Below, in pieces: positions 6,965-15,964 of a stretch of 64,000 bases of DNA. Each line of letters begins with the position of its first letter. Positions within the stretch are counted from its first letter, which is position 1. The position numbers and the translations under genes were made by a program. Below the pieces are notes generated by a model, which had not been told where the DNA came from, searched no databases, and saw only the letters and a list, made by a program, of their open reading frames with translations. This DNA comes from Kaistella antarctica (GTDB lineage Bacteria > Bacteroidota > Bacteroidia > Flavobacteriales > Weeksellaceae): NCBI RefSeq assembly GCF_900109615.1, contig NZ_FOIX01000001.1, positions 558,001-622,000 of the forward strand, read 5' to 3'.

Positions 6965-9355
6965 TTACTGATTGATCTTAAAATATTTAGCCGATCGAAC
7001 CCACGTCGCAATCGACGTAAAAATGACTACACTTATCGAGCTTATCGGCATTAAAATAGCCGCAACTAAGGGCGATAAGTGCCCTGTAACTGCGAACGAA
7101 AGTCCGATTATGTTGTAAAAGAAACTAATAGCGAAGGTGAACTTCACAATTTTAATAGCATCTTTTGACAGATCAAAATATTTTTTCAGTTCATTCATTC
7201 GGTCTCCCGCCATGATTACATCAGAGGAAGGAGTGAAGGAATGGGTGTCATCTGCCACCGCAATTCCGACATTACTTTGTTTCAAAGCGCCCGCGTCATT
7301 TAATCCATCACCAAGCATGGCTACTTTTTTCTGGGTATCTTGAAGTTCTTTGATGAAATTCAGTTTGTCTTCAGGACTTTGATTGAATTTCATTTTCTCC
7401 ACATTAGGCACCAACGCTTTCAATGAAACTTCCTCCGAAGAGTTGTCACCACTTAAGATGTTGAGCTGATAATCACGTAGCTCTGAAAACATTTCCGACA
7501 TATTTTCCCGATACTCATTAGTGAAAATAAACTTTCCTAAGAAAATATCGTCTCTAGAAATATAAACCGCAGTTTCTAAATTTTTGGAAGACTGACCAAT
7601 AAACGTAGCCGAACCAATCTTGTAATTTTTTCCTCTTACATTGCCGATATATCCTTTTCCGGGCGTTTCTACAAATTTTTCAATAGGGAAATATTCTTCT
7701 TTAACTTCTAAAAAGTGATACAGGCTTTTTGATAAAGGATGGTTGGAGTTCTTCAGTAAACTCTTCAAATTCTTTAAGTCAAATTCTGAAATTTCTTCGC
7801 CGTCAAAAATCACATTTGCTTTTTTATTGTGGGTAATTGTTCCAGTCTTATCGAAAACAAGCGTGTCAATTTTCGCTAATTTTTCTATGGTCAAAGTATC
7901 TTTTACATAGAATTTATTTCGACCCAAAATGCGCATAATGTGTCCCAAAGTAAAGGGTGCAGAAAGCGCCAACGCACATGGACAGGCGACAATCAAGATC
8001 GCTGCAACCACTTGGAACATTTTTTCAAAATCATGTTGACCCCAATAAATCCCGGAGATCAGTGTAATGCCTAGAATGATAAAAGTAAAGTATTTACTGA
8101 TATCATTCGTCATCGTATCTAAACCAGTTTCGAATTTTTTAAAGGCTTCTTTATTCCAAAGTTGTGTCAGATAACTTTGATTTACATTTTTAATGACTTC
8201 TAGTTCCAGCACGGAACCTACTTGTTTTCCGCCAGCAAAGATTTTATCGCCAGGCTTTTTAGGAATAGAAGCACTTTCACCAGTGATGAAACTGTTATCA
8301 ATATTTCCTTCACCTTGAATTAAAATCGCATCAACCGGAATAATTTCCTGATTACGAACCATAATTCGGTCACCAATATTCAGTTCATTCAGTAATATAT
8401 TTTGTTGCTTTCCTTCGAAATCAACTTTCGTAACCGCAATCGGATAGAAAGATTTGTAATCGCGATCGTAAGATAAAGCACTATAAGTTCGTTTTTGGAA
8501 AAGCTTTCCTAAAAGCATGAAGAATAAAAGTCCACATAAAGTATCGAAATATCCTGGGCCGTAATCGGTTAGCACTTCATAGATACTGCGGCCGTAAAGC
8601 ATGATTACTCCCAAAACAATCGGAACATCAATGTTCACAATTTTATTTTTTAAACCAAACCAAGCTGATTTAAAATAGTCGGAAGCCGAATAAAAAACAA
8701 CAGGTGTCGCGAGCAGAAACATCATAAATCGGAACAAGTTTTTGTAAGTGTCCATCCAATAATCGGTCGTGCCCATAACCTGTTCGGCATATTCTGGATA
8801 AGATAAAAACATTCCATTACCAAACGCAAATCCGGCAATCGCTAGTTTTACAATTAACGTTTTATCATATTTTTCTTCTTTTTTATCAGCGGTTTCAAGA
8901 TTAATAACCGGTTTGTAACCTAGATTCGTCAAGAACTTAGCGAGCTCGCTTAACTTTAATTCGTGATGATTAAAAGAAATCTGAACATTTTTTCTGGTGA
9001 AGTTGACCTGAGAATAATTAATATTTTTATTTAAAGTCTGCAGGCTTTCTAGTAACCAAATACACGATGAACAGTGGATTACAGGAATTTTAAAAGTAAC
9101 CAAAGTCGTATTCGCTTCTGAAAAGTCGGTCACTTTGGTGAAAACTTCGGGAGTGTCTAAATAATCAAACTGAGAAGTGTTGTCATCATTGGGTCTTATA
9201 CCCGAACTCTTGTTCATTTCATAGAAATTCCCCAAATCGTTCATGTTTAGAATTTCATACACCGATTTGCATCCGTTGCAGCAAAAGGATTTTTCATCGA
9301 AGTTAACGCGCTCTTTATCTATGGTTTGCCCACAGTGAAAACAGTTTTCTGACAA
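6965..9355 (-). CDS. ccoI: CcoI-like copper-translocating P1B-type ATPase
   Basis: About 796 residues from a TTG start at 9355 (N-terminus MSENCFHCG). The frame stays open to a GTG at 9376, but that start overlaps a TAATTTTG promoter-like -7 element and adds seven residues not expected before the first CxxC. Domains: N-terminal Cys-rich metal-binding region (CFHCG, FCCNGCKSVYE), an HMA-like IHCSSC, eight membrane helices, the TGES actuator loop (about 355), the intramembrane copper motif CPC (about 456), DKTGT phosphorylation site (about 500) and GDGLND (about 678). CcoI exports copper to the periplasm for cbb3 copper-B insertion. It is the first gene of the leftward cco island and divergent from a Crp-like regulator. 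Confidence 0.9.
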   Translation of the reverse strand: MSENCFHCGQTIDKERVNFDEKSFCCNGCKSVYEILNMNDLGNFYEMNKSSGIRPNDDNTSQFDYLDTPEVFTKVTDFSEANTTLVTFKIPVIHCSSCIWLLESLQTLNKNINYSQVNFTRKNVQISFNHHELKLSELAKFLTNLGYKPVINLETADKKEEKYDKTLIVKLAIAGFAFGNGMFLSYPEYAEQVMGTTDYWMDTYKNLFRFMMFLLATPVVFYSASDYFKSAWFGLKNKIVNIDVPIVLGVIMLYGRSIYEVLTDYGPGYFDTLCGLLFFMLLGKLFQKRTYSALSYDRDYKSFYPIAVTKVDFEGKQQNILLNELNIGDRIMVRNQEIIPVDAILIQGEGNIDNSFITGESASIPKKPGDKIFAGGKQVGSVLELEVIKNVNQSYLTQLWNKEAFKKFETGLDTMTNDISKYFTFIILGITLISGIYWGQHDFEKMFQVVAAILIVACPCALALSAPFTLGHIMRILGRNKFYVKDTLTIEKLAKIDTLVFDKTGTITHNKKANVIFDGEEISEFDLKNLKSLLKNSNHPLSKSLYHFLEVKEEYFPIEKFVETPGKGYIGNVRGKNYKIGSATFIGQSSKNLETAVYISRDDIFLGKFIFTNEYRENMSEMFSELRDYQLNILSGDNSSEEVSLKALVPNVEKMKFNQSPEDKLNFIKELQDTQKKVAMLGDGLNDAGALKQSNVGIAVADDTHSFTPSSDVIMAGDRMNELKKYFDLSKDAIKIVKFTFAISFFYNIIGLSFAVTGHLSPLVAAILMPISSISVVIFTSIATWVRSAKYFKINQ

Positions 9356-9375
9356 TCTATATAAAATTAAACGCA

Positions 9376-9383
9376 CAAAATTA
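9376..9383 (-). promoter_or_regulatory. Putative -7 element for ccoI
   Basis: TAATTTTG (minus strand) matches TAnnTTTG. It lies about 20 bases upstream of the proposed ccoI TTG start and overlaps the alternative GTG codon. No clear -33 partner is visible. Confidence 0.4.
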
Positions 9384-9394
9384 TGATAAATATA

Positions 9395-9426
9395 TTTGTG
9401 TTAGGGTTTTAAATATCCTATTTTTG
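9395..9426 (+). promoter_or_regulatory. Promoter of the Crp/Fnr-type regulator gene
   Basis: TTTG (9395-9398), a 20-base spacer, then TATTTTTG (9419-9426), a full match to the Bacteroidota -33/-7 promoter. The ATG is at 9447, about 20 bases downstream. An imperfect inverted repeat TTGC-TGA...TCA-TGCAA (9424-9445) covers the transcription start region and could be an autoregulatory site; that part is speculative. Confidence 0.65.
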
Positions 9427-9446
9427 CTGATAAATGTCATGCAATT

Positions 9447-10160
9447 ATGTCCTTAGAAAAACAAAGCTTAATCGAAGAAAATTTACAGAAACTATTTAAT
9501 GATGAGTCATTTAAAGAAATGCTTTCTCCTGAAGATTATGAAAAATATATTTCAGCAAAACAAATATTAAAATTTAATAAAGGCGGAATTATTTTCGAAG
9601 ATGGAGAAGTGCCAAATGGCGTTTATTTTTTGAATAGAGGAACTGCAAAATTATCGAAACAAGGAGTCTATGGTAAAGACCAAATTCTTCGTTTCATTAA
9701 AGAAGGAGATTTAATTGGTTACCGATCTATATTGTGTGGTGAGGACTTTCAGGCAGAAGCTGAGGCAATGACCGAGGTTGAGGCCACCTTTCTACCAGCA
9801 GACCTTTTTCTGCAACTTTTAGAAGTAGCCCCGAAATTTTCTTTCGTAATGTTACAAAAAATCGCTTTTGAATTAGGCGAATCTTCGAATACCGTAACCT
9901 TCTTAGCCCAAAAGACCGTTCGCGAAAGACTGGCAGAAATTCTGCTTTTATTAGAACAGAAATTAGGGACAGATCCTGAAGGTTTTATTAAAATCTCATT
10001 AACCCGTGAAGAAATTGCCAACATCATCGGAACCGCAACGGAGAGTGCGATTCGACTGATTTCTGAATTTAAACAAGATAAACTTATCGAAGTAGAAGGG
10101 CGAAATATCAAAATTCTTAATCACGAAAAATTGATTAGATTAGGTCATGTAATCATCTAA
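9447..10160 (+). CDS. Crp/Fnr family transcriptional regulator
   Basis: 237 residues: cyclic-nucleotide-binding-like beta-roll (about 30-150), dimerisation helix, and a winged HTH (about 175-225) with LTREEIANIIGTATESAIRLI, where the helix-turn-helix aligns with Crp/Fnr. The N-terminus lacks the Cys cluster of a [4Fe-4S] FNR; the protein has a single Cys (in SILCGED). It is therefore not a direct FNR-type oxygen sensor by sequence. Its position, divergent from ccoI, suggests it controls the cbb3 genes. The ligand is unknown; the usual cAMP-binding signature is not obvious. It has its own well-formed promoter. Confidence 0.88.
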   Translation: MSLEKQSLIEENLQKLFNDESFKEMLSPEDYEKYISAKQILKFNKGGIIFEDGEVPNGVYFLNRGTAKLSKQGVYGKDQILRFIKEGDLIGYRSILCGEDFQAEAEAMTEVEATFLPADLFLQLLEVAPKFSFVMLQKIAFELGESSNTVTFLAQKTVRERLAEILLLLEQKLGTDPEGFIKISLTREEIANIIGTATESAIRLISEFKQDKLIEVEGRNIKILNHEKLIRLGHVII

Positions 10161-10171
10161 ATGATTAATAA

Positions 10172-10222
10172 TTGATAAACGATGATTTATCAAAGATCAT
10201 CCATCAACCATCAACCATCAAC
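10172..10222. repeat. Short hairpin plus CATCAAC triplet repeat upstream of panB
   Basis: An inverted repeat TTGATAAA / TTTATCAA (10172-10179 and 10186-10193) is followed by three exact tandem copies of CATCAAC (10202-10222), ending 14 bases before the panB ATG. Tandem simple patterns of this kind between genes are frequent in Flavobacteriia and have no established function. The spacing is too long for an FNR box. Confidence 0.6.
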
Positions 10223-10235
10223 AATATTTAAAATC

Positions 10236-11051
10236 ATGTCTGTACATTCAGAAATAAAAAAAATTACTACCGAAACTTTGCGAAAAATGAAATTCGACAA
10301 AGAGAAAATAACGATGCTTACTGCATATGATTTCACCACCGCGAAAATGGTAGATGCTGGTGGAATTGATGCAATTCTTATTGGTGATTCTGCTGCCAAC
10401 GTAATGGCAGGACATGAAACCACACTTCCTATTACTTTGGATCAAATGATTTATCACACTCAGTGTGTGGTTCGCGGTGTAGATCGGGCGCTTATTGTGG
10501 CTGATCTTCCGTTCGGTTCTTACCAGAGTAACTCTGATAAGGCCCTTGAGTCGGCAGTGAGAATGATGAAAGAAGGTGGTGCGCACGCCATTAAAGTGGA
10601 AGGCGGAAAAGAAATTGAAAAATCACTGATCAAAATTATCAATGCCGGAATTCCGGTGATGGGACATTTAGGTTTAACGCCACAATCGATTTACCAGTTT
10701 GGAACTTATAAAGTGAGAGCCAAAGATGACGAGGAAGCTGAGAAACTGATGAGTGACGCCAAGTTGCTGGAGAAGTTAGGTTGCTTTGCTTTGGTTTTAG
10801 AAAAGATTCCAGCTGATTTGGCAAAAAGAGTTTCTGAAAGTATTTCTATTCCAACAATCGGAATCGGTGCAGGTGCCGGTTGCGACGGACAAGTGCTTGT
10901 TTACCACGATATGGTTGGGATGAACAAAGACTTCTCGCCAAAATTTTTAAGAAGATATCTTGATTTATATACCGAAATTACTGGAGCAGTTTCCAGTTTT
11001 GTAAAAGATGTAAAAACGGGGGAATTCCCCAACGAAAACGAAAGTTATTAA
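10236..11051 (+). CDS. panB: 3-methyl-2-oxobutanoate hydroxymethyltransferase
   Basis: 271 residues from ATG 10236 (MSVHSEIKK), the usual PanB length; an upstream in-frame ATG at 10182 would translate the CATCAAC repeat and is rejected. PanB transfers a hydroxymethyl group from 5,10-methylene-tetrahydrofolate to 2-oxoisovalerate, giving ketopantoate, the first committed step to pantothenate and CoA in the cytosol. Visible family motifs are [36 protein letters not shown] with a metal/substrate region, [11 protein letters not shown] and [15 protein letters not shown]. The stop overlaps the ATG of the next gene by one base, suggesting translational coupling. Confidence 0.97.
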   Translation: MSVHSEIKKITTETLRKMKFDKEKITMLTAYDFTTAKMVDAGGIDAILIGDSAANVMAGHETTLPITLDQMIYHTQCVVRGVDRALIVADLPFGSYQSNSDKALESAVRMMKEGGAHAIKVEGGKEIEKSLIKIINAGIPVMGHLGLTPQSIYQFGTYKVRAKDDEEAEKLMSDAKLLEKLGCFALVLEKIPADLAKRVSESISIPTIGIGAGAGCDGQVLVYHDMVGMNKDFSPKFLRRYLDLYTEITGAVSSFVKDVKTGEFPNENESY

Positions 11052-11383
11052 TGAAAACAAATACCACAACTATTCAGGGGATTTTATCGATCGGCGCGCT
11101 ACTGTGCATCTTGGTCGGTTTTTTCAATCTCCTTTCACCAGAAATTAATGAATTTCTTTATCAGAAATTATTTTACTTTTTAATTGGCGCGAGTTTCCTA
11201 GTTCAAGCCCCAACCTTGAGTAACAAAAATTTTATTTATCCCATGTATGCTGCGGCGGCACTTTGCATCATCGGTGCATTTATGCGACCAGATTCTCAGT
11301 TGGTGATGATTAAAACAATCGGCCTTTTTGCTGGAGTTTTAATTTCAATTTTCAGCAGACCCAGAGCTCCAAGAGCAGAGTAG
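11051..11383 (+). CDS. Small polytopic membrane protein, unknown function
   Basis: 110 residues with about three to four hydrophobic segments (around 11-30, 38-55, 59-78 and 86-102) and a basic C-terminus SRPRAPRAE. No motif is recognised. The ATG overlaps the panB stop (TAATG), so it is very likely in the panB transcript and translationally coupled, but a role in pantothenate metabolism is not shown by the sequence. A bidirectional terminator follows at 11417-11442. Confidence 0.8.
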   Translation: MKTNTTTIQGILSIGALLCILVGFFNLLSPEINEFLYQKLFYFLIGASFLVQAPTLSNKNFIYPMYAAAALCIIGAFMRPDSQLVMIKTIGLFAGVLISIFSRPRAPRAE

Positions 11384-11416
11384 GCTTCAAATTATTGATA
11401 CATTTACAAAGATAAA

Positions 11417-11442
11417 AGGACTAATGCGTTTGCGTTAGTCCT
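11417..11442. terminator. Bidirectional terminator between convergent genes
   Basis: Inverted repeat AGGACTAATGC / GCGTTAGTCCT (11417-11427 and 11432-11442) with a GTTT loop, flanked by an A-run on the left and TTTTTT on the right. It lies between the rightward panB operon and the leftward haem-binding gene. Confidence 0.85.
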
Positions 11443-11474
11443 ATTTTTTATGATATCATTTCGGTTGAGCGTTT

Positions 11475-11933
11475 TTAGTAATTCTCCGTTTTCAAAATAT
11501 CTTCAAAATAATTTTCGAGCAATATTCTTTCTGCTTTGCTGAGATTTGCTTCTGGATGTTGGGCGATGTAACCTGGCATCGGCATCGAATAAACCTTCAA
11601 AGAATTTACAGTCATGTCGAGCATATTCTTTTTTAAATCTCGGTTATAATTTCCCCAGACAGAAAAATTAAGGTAGTTTTTCCCTTTATTAACATGATGT
11701 TTGATCGACCAAGAAATCGGCGCAACGTAAGCGTATTTCGGATAAATAGTCTCATTGGCGTGACAATCATAACAGGCGGTTCGTAACAGTTGTTCTACAT
11801 TTTTTGGGGTATTGTACACCTTTACAAAATCAACTTTTGGGTCGACTGGTTTGTTGGTTCGGTCGATCGGAATAAACTGAATCACCGCAAATACAATTAG
11901 AAACCAATAAATAATATTTAGAAAAGTTTTCAT
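11475..11933 (-). CDS. Haem-binding domain-containing protein (single CxxCH)
   Basis: 152 residues: one N-terminal membrane segment or signal (about 4-20), then CYDCHANET, a c-type haem motif, followed by YPKYAYVAPISW, the pattern of the small Bacteroidota 'haem-binding domain' family (Haem_bd). These are periplasmic mono-haem proteins of unclear electron-transfer role. The start codon overlaps the stop of the upstream Ig-like lipoprotein gene in an ATGA, so the two are coupled. It could interact with the cbb3 chain, but nothing in the sequence proves that. Confidence 0.88.
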   Translation of the reverse strand: MKTFLNIIYWFLIVFAVIQFIPIDRTNKPVDPKVDFVKVYNTPKNVEQLLRTACYDCHANETIYPKYAYVAPISWSIKHHVNKGKNYLNFSVWGNYNRDLKKNMLDMTVNSLKVYSMPMPGYIAQHPEANLSKAERILLENYFEDILKTENY

Positions 11934-13612
11934 TGAGGAGTGGCGATATTTAAAGGAGTTTGGTTCGCATCAATTTTTGGATCTTCAATAATTTCTGAGG
12001 TTTCGCTCGGAATTCTCCAAGTTTCTCGAATTTCCCAAAGTGGTCTTACTTCTATTTTTTTATCAAAGATATAAACAGGTTCGGCAAAAATATTGTCGGC
12101 GAAGTTGGCAGAATCCCAAATGCCATTTTCATTTTCATCGACCAAAATACGCAAATCATATTTTCCTGGTTTCAAAGAATTGAAGTTGATCAGGGTTTCT
12201 TTACCGTATTTTGAATAAGCAATGACACCACTTTCGGTAATCAACTGAATCCAGAATTTTTGTTCCGGAGCATTTTCTAATGTTACTGTTAGCTCACCGT
12301 AGTTTTCAGTTTTATCCGCTTCGAAATCGAAACGATAAGATTTTTTAATGGTTTCGTAAAAAGAGTAGACCGTTTCTTTTGGAATCGTCAAAGCATATTT
12401 TTTACCTTCTTTAAAATCTGATTTAATTTGAATCTCAAAAGGATTCTTTTCAGAAATTTCAGCGGTAAATTCCTGTTTGATACTATCTGAAACCAACGAC
12501 CATTTCTCAGGCTGGATCTTATCCAAATAATAATTAGAAGTCACCACAAAATCTTTCTTCGGGACCAATGAGTTTCCGCGAGCGTTAGAAATCGACATTT
12601 CATTCTTTACATTGTACCGATAAAAAAGAGAAACACTGTCTTGTTTTACGCCGTTGTCATAGCTGAATTTTAGATTCTCATTAGAGGAAATTCCGATGTC
12701 TTGCTTGGTTGCGTCAAACCAAATGGTAGCTGAATCTGATTTTGGTGAGTGCGTCACTTTATAATCCTTCAGTTTTGCGTTGAGTGGTACTATTTTCACC
12801 TCAGCGGGATTTCCTTCAAAAGTCATCAAAACTCCACCAGGAATTTCTTTCATTTCCAAATATTTCAATGTTTTTTTTGATGGATAGAGATTGATATTTA
12901 AGCCTGAAATGCTTTTATCTACAATAATTTTATCTTTTAAGAATCCTACTTTTTCTTTTCCAATATCATAGACTGAATTGGAATTACTGTCTTCAAAAGC
13001 CAAAACACGGTAATTTCCTGCCGATAAATAATTCAGTTCATAGTAGCCATCGGGATCAGCTTTAGCAATATAATAAGGCTTCTGGCGATAATCCATGGAG
13101 TCTTTGTCTTGATATAAGCCGACCACTAAACTTCCTTCCTCTGCCTTTTTATCTTTGTCATTAAAAAGACTTTTCAATTCTCCACTGATATAAAGGCTAT
13201 CGATTTTTTCTCCTGTAGAAAAAGCGAAATTGTAATAGCCGAGGGCGTTTCCTTCGTTGTTATCAACAATCGCATTTCCGAAATTGAAATTATAAGTAGT
13301 GTTTGCTTCCAAAGTATCTGCCCATTTAATCAACAAATATTTATTGCCCATACCTGAGGGTAGAATTTTGGAAATTTGTTTTAAAGGCGGCGAAATAATC
13401 AAATTTTTGTTGATGTCTTTCAACGTGATGTATTCATCAAAATCAATTCGAAGTTCTCGGATGTTGCGCGGAACATTAATTCTTGGACTGTCGATATTGC
13501 TGCCAGTTACCTGTGGCGGAATGCTATCTTTCGCGCCTCCAACTGGTGAGCCAACTCTCGCACAGGAAGCCAATAGCAAAGTAATGAAAACCAAAAAGAA
13601 GAATCTTTTCAT
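11930..13612 (-). CDS. Ig-like domain-containing lipoprotein
   Basis: About 560 residues from ATG 13612. The start is chosen because it gives a clean lipoprotein signal MKRFFFLVFITLLLASC (Cys17); an upstream in-frame ATG at 13660 adds 16 unlikely residues. An N-terminal SbsA-type Ig-like domain follows (DSIPPQVTGS ... IDFDEYITLKDINKNLIISPP ... YNFNFGNAIVD), then a carboxypeptidase-regulatory-like repeat (YYELNYLSAGNYRVLAFEDSN) and a C-terminal similar segment (KPGKYDLRILVDENENGIWD). Such lipoproteins are common in Bacteroidota; the molecular role is unknown. Translationally coupled to the haem-binding gene and 28 bases after the serine hydrolase gene. Confidence 0.88.
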   Translation of the reverse strand: MKRFFFLVFITLLLASCARVGSPVGGAKDSIPPQVTGSNIDSPRINVPRNIRELRIDFDEYITLKDINKNLIISPPLKQISKILPSGMGNKYLLIKWADTLEANTTYNFNFGNAIVDNNEGNALGYYNFAFSTGEKIDSLYISGELKSLFNDKDKKAEEGSLVVGLYQDKDSMDYRQKPYYIAKADPDGYYELNYLSAGNYRVLAFEDSNSNSVYDIGKEKVGFLKDKIIVDKSISGLNINLYPSKKTLKYLEMKEIPGGVLMTFEGNPAEVKIVPLNAKLKDYKVTHSPKSDSATIWFDATKQDIGISSNENLKFSYDNGVKQDSVSLFYRYNVKNEMSISNARGNSLVPKKDFVVTSNYYLDKIQPEKWSLVSDSIKQEFTAEISEKNPFEIQIKSDFKEGKKYALTIPKETVYSFYETIKKSYRFDFEADKTENYGELTVTLENAPEQKFWIQLITESGVIAYSKYGKETLINFNSLKPGKYDLRILVDENENGIWDSANFADNIFAEPVYIFDKKIEVRPLWEIRETWRIPSETSEIIEDPKIDANQTPLNIATPQ

Positions 13613-13640
13613 GAAAAGGATTTGTGCAAAATTAAGGAAT

Positions 13641-14900
13641 TTATTCACTGTAACTGTCATTCGTCTGATTCTGTTTCAGCGTATCGTTTTCATTCATAAC
13701 CTTCTGAAATTTCTCTAATTCATAAGGGAAATTTTCAAACAATCCCGAAAGTGCCAAAGCGGAATAGATTCTTTTAGAATATTTATTTCCCACAGCGATA
13801 ATCGTTACTTGGGAATTGAGTAAATGCGCGAATACGGAGTTTGTGCCGTGCCACCAACCGTTGTGATAGGTCAATTTCTCTCCATCAGTAAAAATTTTCA
13901 TCCGGAAACCTAAACCGTAATTATTAACTCCTGGGCGCTCGTTACTGTAAGGTTCGAAAATCATATCCTTCAAATTTGGCGGTAAAAAATCTTTGGAATA
14001 CAGCGCTTTCGAAAAGTTAAGTAAATCTCTCGGCGTTGTGTACACGTTTTTGTCGCCGTAAATAACATCCAGTCGGTCATAAGGATAAACCCTGGGACCT
14101 TTTTGGTAGAAGGATTTAGCCGCTGTTAAAGTATCTTTTTCTTGAAAGATATAAGAATGCCTCATTTTCAAAGGGCGGAAGACCATCTGTTGCATGGCTT
14201 CTGGAAAGGATTTTCCCGTTGCCTTTTCAATGACCAAAGCCAATAGCGCGTAATTGGTGTTGCAATACATAAAACCCGTATCCGTCGCACGAGCAAGTTC
14301 CGGTTGATATTGAATCAGTAAATTTAAGATATCTTGATTGGTCAAAAATTTCTTGGAGAGTTCTGGCGGTGCTGGTTTTATTTTTTCTATAACGTATTCG
14401 TATTTCGGCAAGCCGCTCCGTTGACTCAATAACGTGAATACGGTTACTTTCGGATAAGGAAATTTAGGAAAATATTTCGTCAGTGGATCTTCTAATTTGA
14501 TCTTTCCCGCATCAACCAGTTTAAGCGTTGCCATTGCTGTTAATGATTTCGAAATCGAGGCAACATGTAAAGCAACGGTATCATTAATGGGTTGTTGATT
14601 GTCGCCCTGAGCAAAACCGCGATAGCCTTCATAAAGAATTTCGTCACCTTTAGCAACGATAAATCCGCCCCACAAATCTCCTTTTTCCCATACATTTTTA
14701 TAATAACGATCGAGCACAGAAATAATGGAATCTTTGTTTTCTAGCTTTCGGTCTTTGCGCTTGAAAACATCATCTAAATCAACGTTTCCGAAATTGGGTA
14801 AAGTAGTTTTGCTATTTTCTTCTTCTGAATTTTCTTTCTTACAAGAAAATAAAACAAATGAAAATAAAATGAGAAAAAAAAGGGCTTTGAGGAATTTCAT
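13641..14900 (-). CDS. Serine hydrolase of the beta-lactamase / PBP4-like class C family (lipoprotein)
   Basis: 419 residues from ATG 14900, which yields a lipobox LFSC with Cys20; the ATG at 14930 adds ten residues before it. Class C beta-lactamase-like fold motifs: Ser115-x-x-Lys118 (SISK), a Tyr-x-Asn (YCN in FMYCNTNYALL) and HNGWWHG near residue 348 in the KTG-box position. These proteins are usually D-alanyl peptidases or esterases rather than true beta-lactamases. It is likely anchored in the envelope. It forms a leftward run with the Ig-like lipoprotein and the haem-binding protein. The substrate cannot be told from sequence. Confidence 0.9.
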   Translation of the reverse strand: MKFLKALFFLILFSFVLFSCKKENSEEENSKTTLPNFGNVDLDDVFKRKDRKLENKDSIISVLDRYYKNVWEKGDLWGGFIVAKGDEILYEGYRGFAQGDNQQPINDTVALHVASISKSLTAMATLKLVDAGKIKLEDPLTKYFPKFPYPKVTVFTLLSQRSGLPKYEYVIEKIKPAPPELSKKFLTNQDILNLLIQYQPELARATDTGFMYCNTNYALLALVIEKATGKSFPEAMQQMVFRPLKMRHSYIFQEKDTLTAAKSFYQKGPRVYPYDRLDVIYGDKNVYTTPRDLLNFSKALYSKDFLPPNLKDMIFEPYSNERPGVNNYGLGFRMKIFTDGEKLTYHNGWWHGTNSVFAHLLNSQVTIIAVGNKYSKRIYSALALSGLFENFPYELEKFQKVMNENDTLKQNQTNDSYSE

Positions 14901-14979
14901 TAAAAAGGTTTGTCTTAAAAATCTCTGCAATATAGGGGATTTTCACTACAAGAAATAAGACCTTAGTCATAAAGAAATG

Positions 14980-15915
14980 TTAAGGTTGCGGAAACTGAGC
15001 TGAGATTTTATCAACGATTACTTGGGCTAATTTTTCTTTACTTTGAATGGTCCAACCTGCAATATGTGGCGTTACGATTACTTTTTCGGAATCTAAGAGA
15101 AACTGCAAATCTTCATTTTCAGAATCAAGTTTTTCAAAGGAAGCTTTTTCGAATTCTAAAACATCGAGGGCGGCGCCTTTTACTTTTCCAGCTTTTATGG
15201 CCGTTACCAAATCTTTGGTGTTGACGTTTTTTCCTCTCGCTGTATTGACGAAGTAAAACTCTTTGTTCATTTCTGAAATGAACTTTTCATCAATTAAATA
15301 ATGGGTCTCTTTTGTAATTGGAAGGTGAAGACTTAGAATGTCGGCTTCTATTTTTAAAGTTTCTAAGGAAACCTGCGAGGCAAATTCATCACCAAGATCA
15401 GCTAAAATATCATGGAAAATTACTTTGCAACCAAATCCTGAAAATCTCCTGGCTACGGCTTTCCCCATGTTTCCATAACCGATGAGTCCGACTGTTTTCC
15501 CTAGAATTTCATCGCCACGGTTTTCTTCTCTTTTCCAGATTCCGTTTTTTACTTCTTGGGAGGAAATGAATAATCGGTTCATCAAAATTAAAAGTGTTCC
15601 TAGTACCTGTTCTGCGACAGCATCGCGGTTTCCTTCCGGCGAACTGATCAAGGTGATTCCAGATTTTTTTGCAAACTCAACATCGATGTTTTCCATGCCG
15701 GCACCGACTCTGGCAATGAATTTTAAATTTGCCGCGTGTTCCAAAAAGTTTTGATCCAGAGGAATTCTACTGCGAATAATGATTCCGTCGTATTCACCAA
15801 CTTTATTTAAAACTTCTTCATACGAAGAACTGAAATCCTCAACAAAGGAGAAGCCTTTGGCCGTAAGTTGTTCAGTGATTAGGGGATGATTTTTATCGAG
15901 CAGTAGGATTTTCAT
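14980..15915 (-). CDS. D-2-hydroxyacid dehydrogenase (phosphoglycerate dehydrogenase-like)
   Basis: 311 residues. The NAD-binding Rossmann domain carries VGLIGYGNMGKAVARR (GxGxxG, about 144-160), and the catalytic set is visible: Arg in NTARGKNVN, the Glu in ALDVLEFE and the His in VTPHIAGWT. This is the D-isomer-specific 2-hydroxyacid dehydrogenase family, which includes SerA, glyoxylate reductases and others. It lacks the C-terminal ACT domain of long SerA forms. It could be the serine-pathway 3-phosphoglycerate dehydrogenase, but no serC or serB neighbour is present, so the substrate is left open. Confidence 0.9.
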   Translation of the reverse strand: MKILLLDKNHPLITEQLTAKGFSFVEDFSSSYEEVLNKVGEYDGIIIRSRIPLDQNFLEHAANLKFIARVGAGMENIDVEFAKKSGITLISSPEGNRDAVAEQVLGTLLILMNRLFISSQEVKNGIWKREENRGDEILGKTVGLIGYGNMGKAVARRFSGFGCKVIFHDILADLGDEFASQVSLETLKIEADILSLHLPITKETHYLIDEKFISEMNKEFYFVNTARGKNVNTKDLVTAIKAGKVKGAALDVLEFEKASFEKLDSENEDLQFLLDSEKVIVTPHIAGWTIQSKEKLAQVIVDKISAQFPQP

Positions 15916-15964
15916 AATTTTATTTTTGAAACACTAAAGTCATTTGTGAAATTTGTGTTTAAAA

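Noticed and set aside
10172-10193. Possible FNR box (TTGAT...ATCAA) upstream of panB
   Set aside because: The two half-sites are separated by 12 bases, not the 4 needed for an FNR-type site; it is better seen as a small hairpin.
13641-14900. Beta-lactamase as an antibiotic-resistance gene
   Set aside because: SISK, YCN and the HNG box fit PBP4/class C-like serine hydrolases, but most of these are peptidases or esterases; resistance cannot be inferred.
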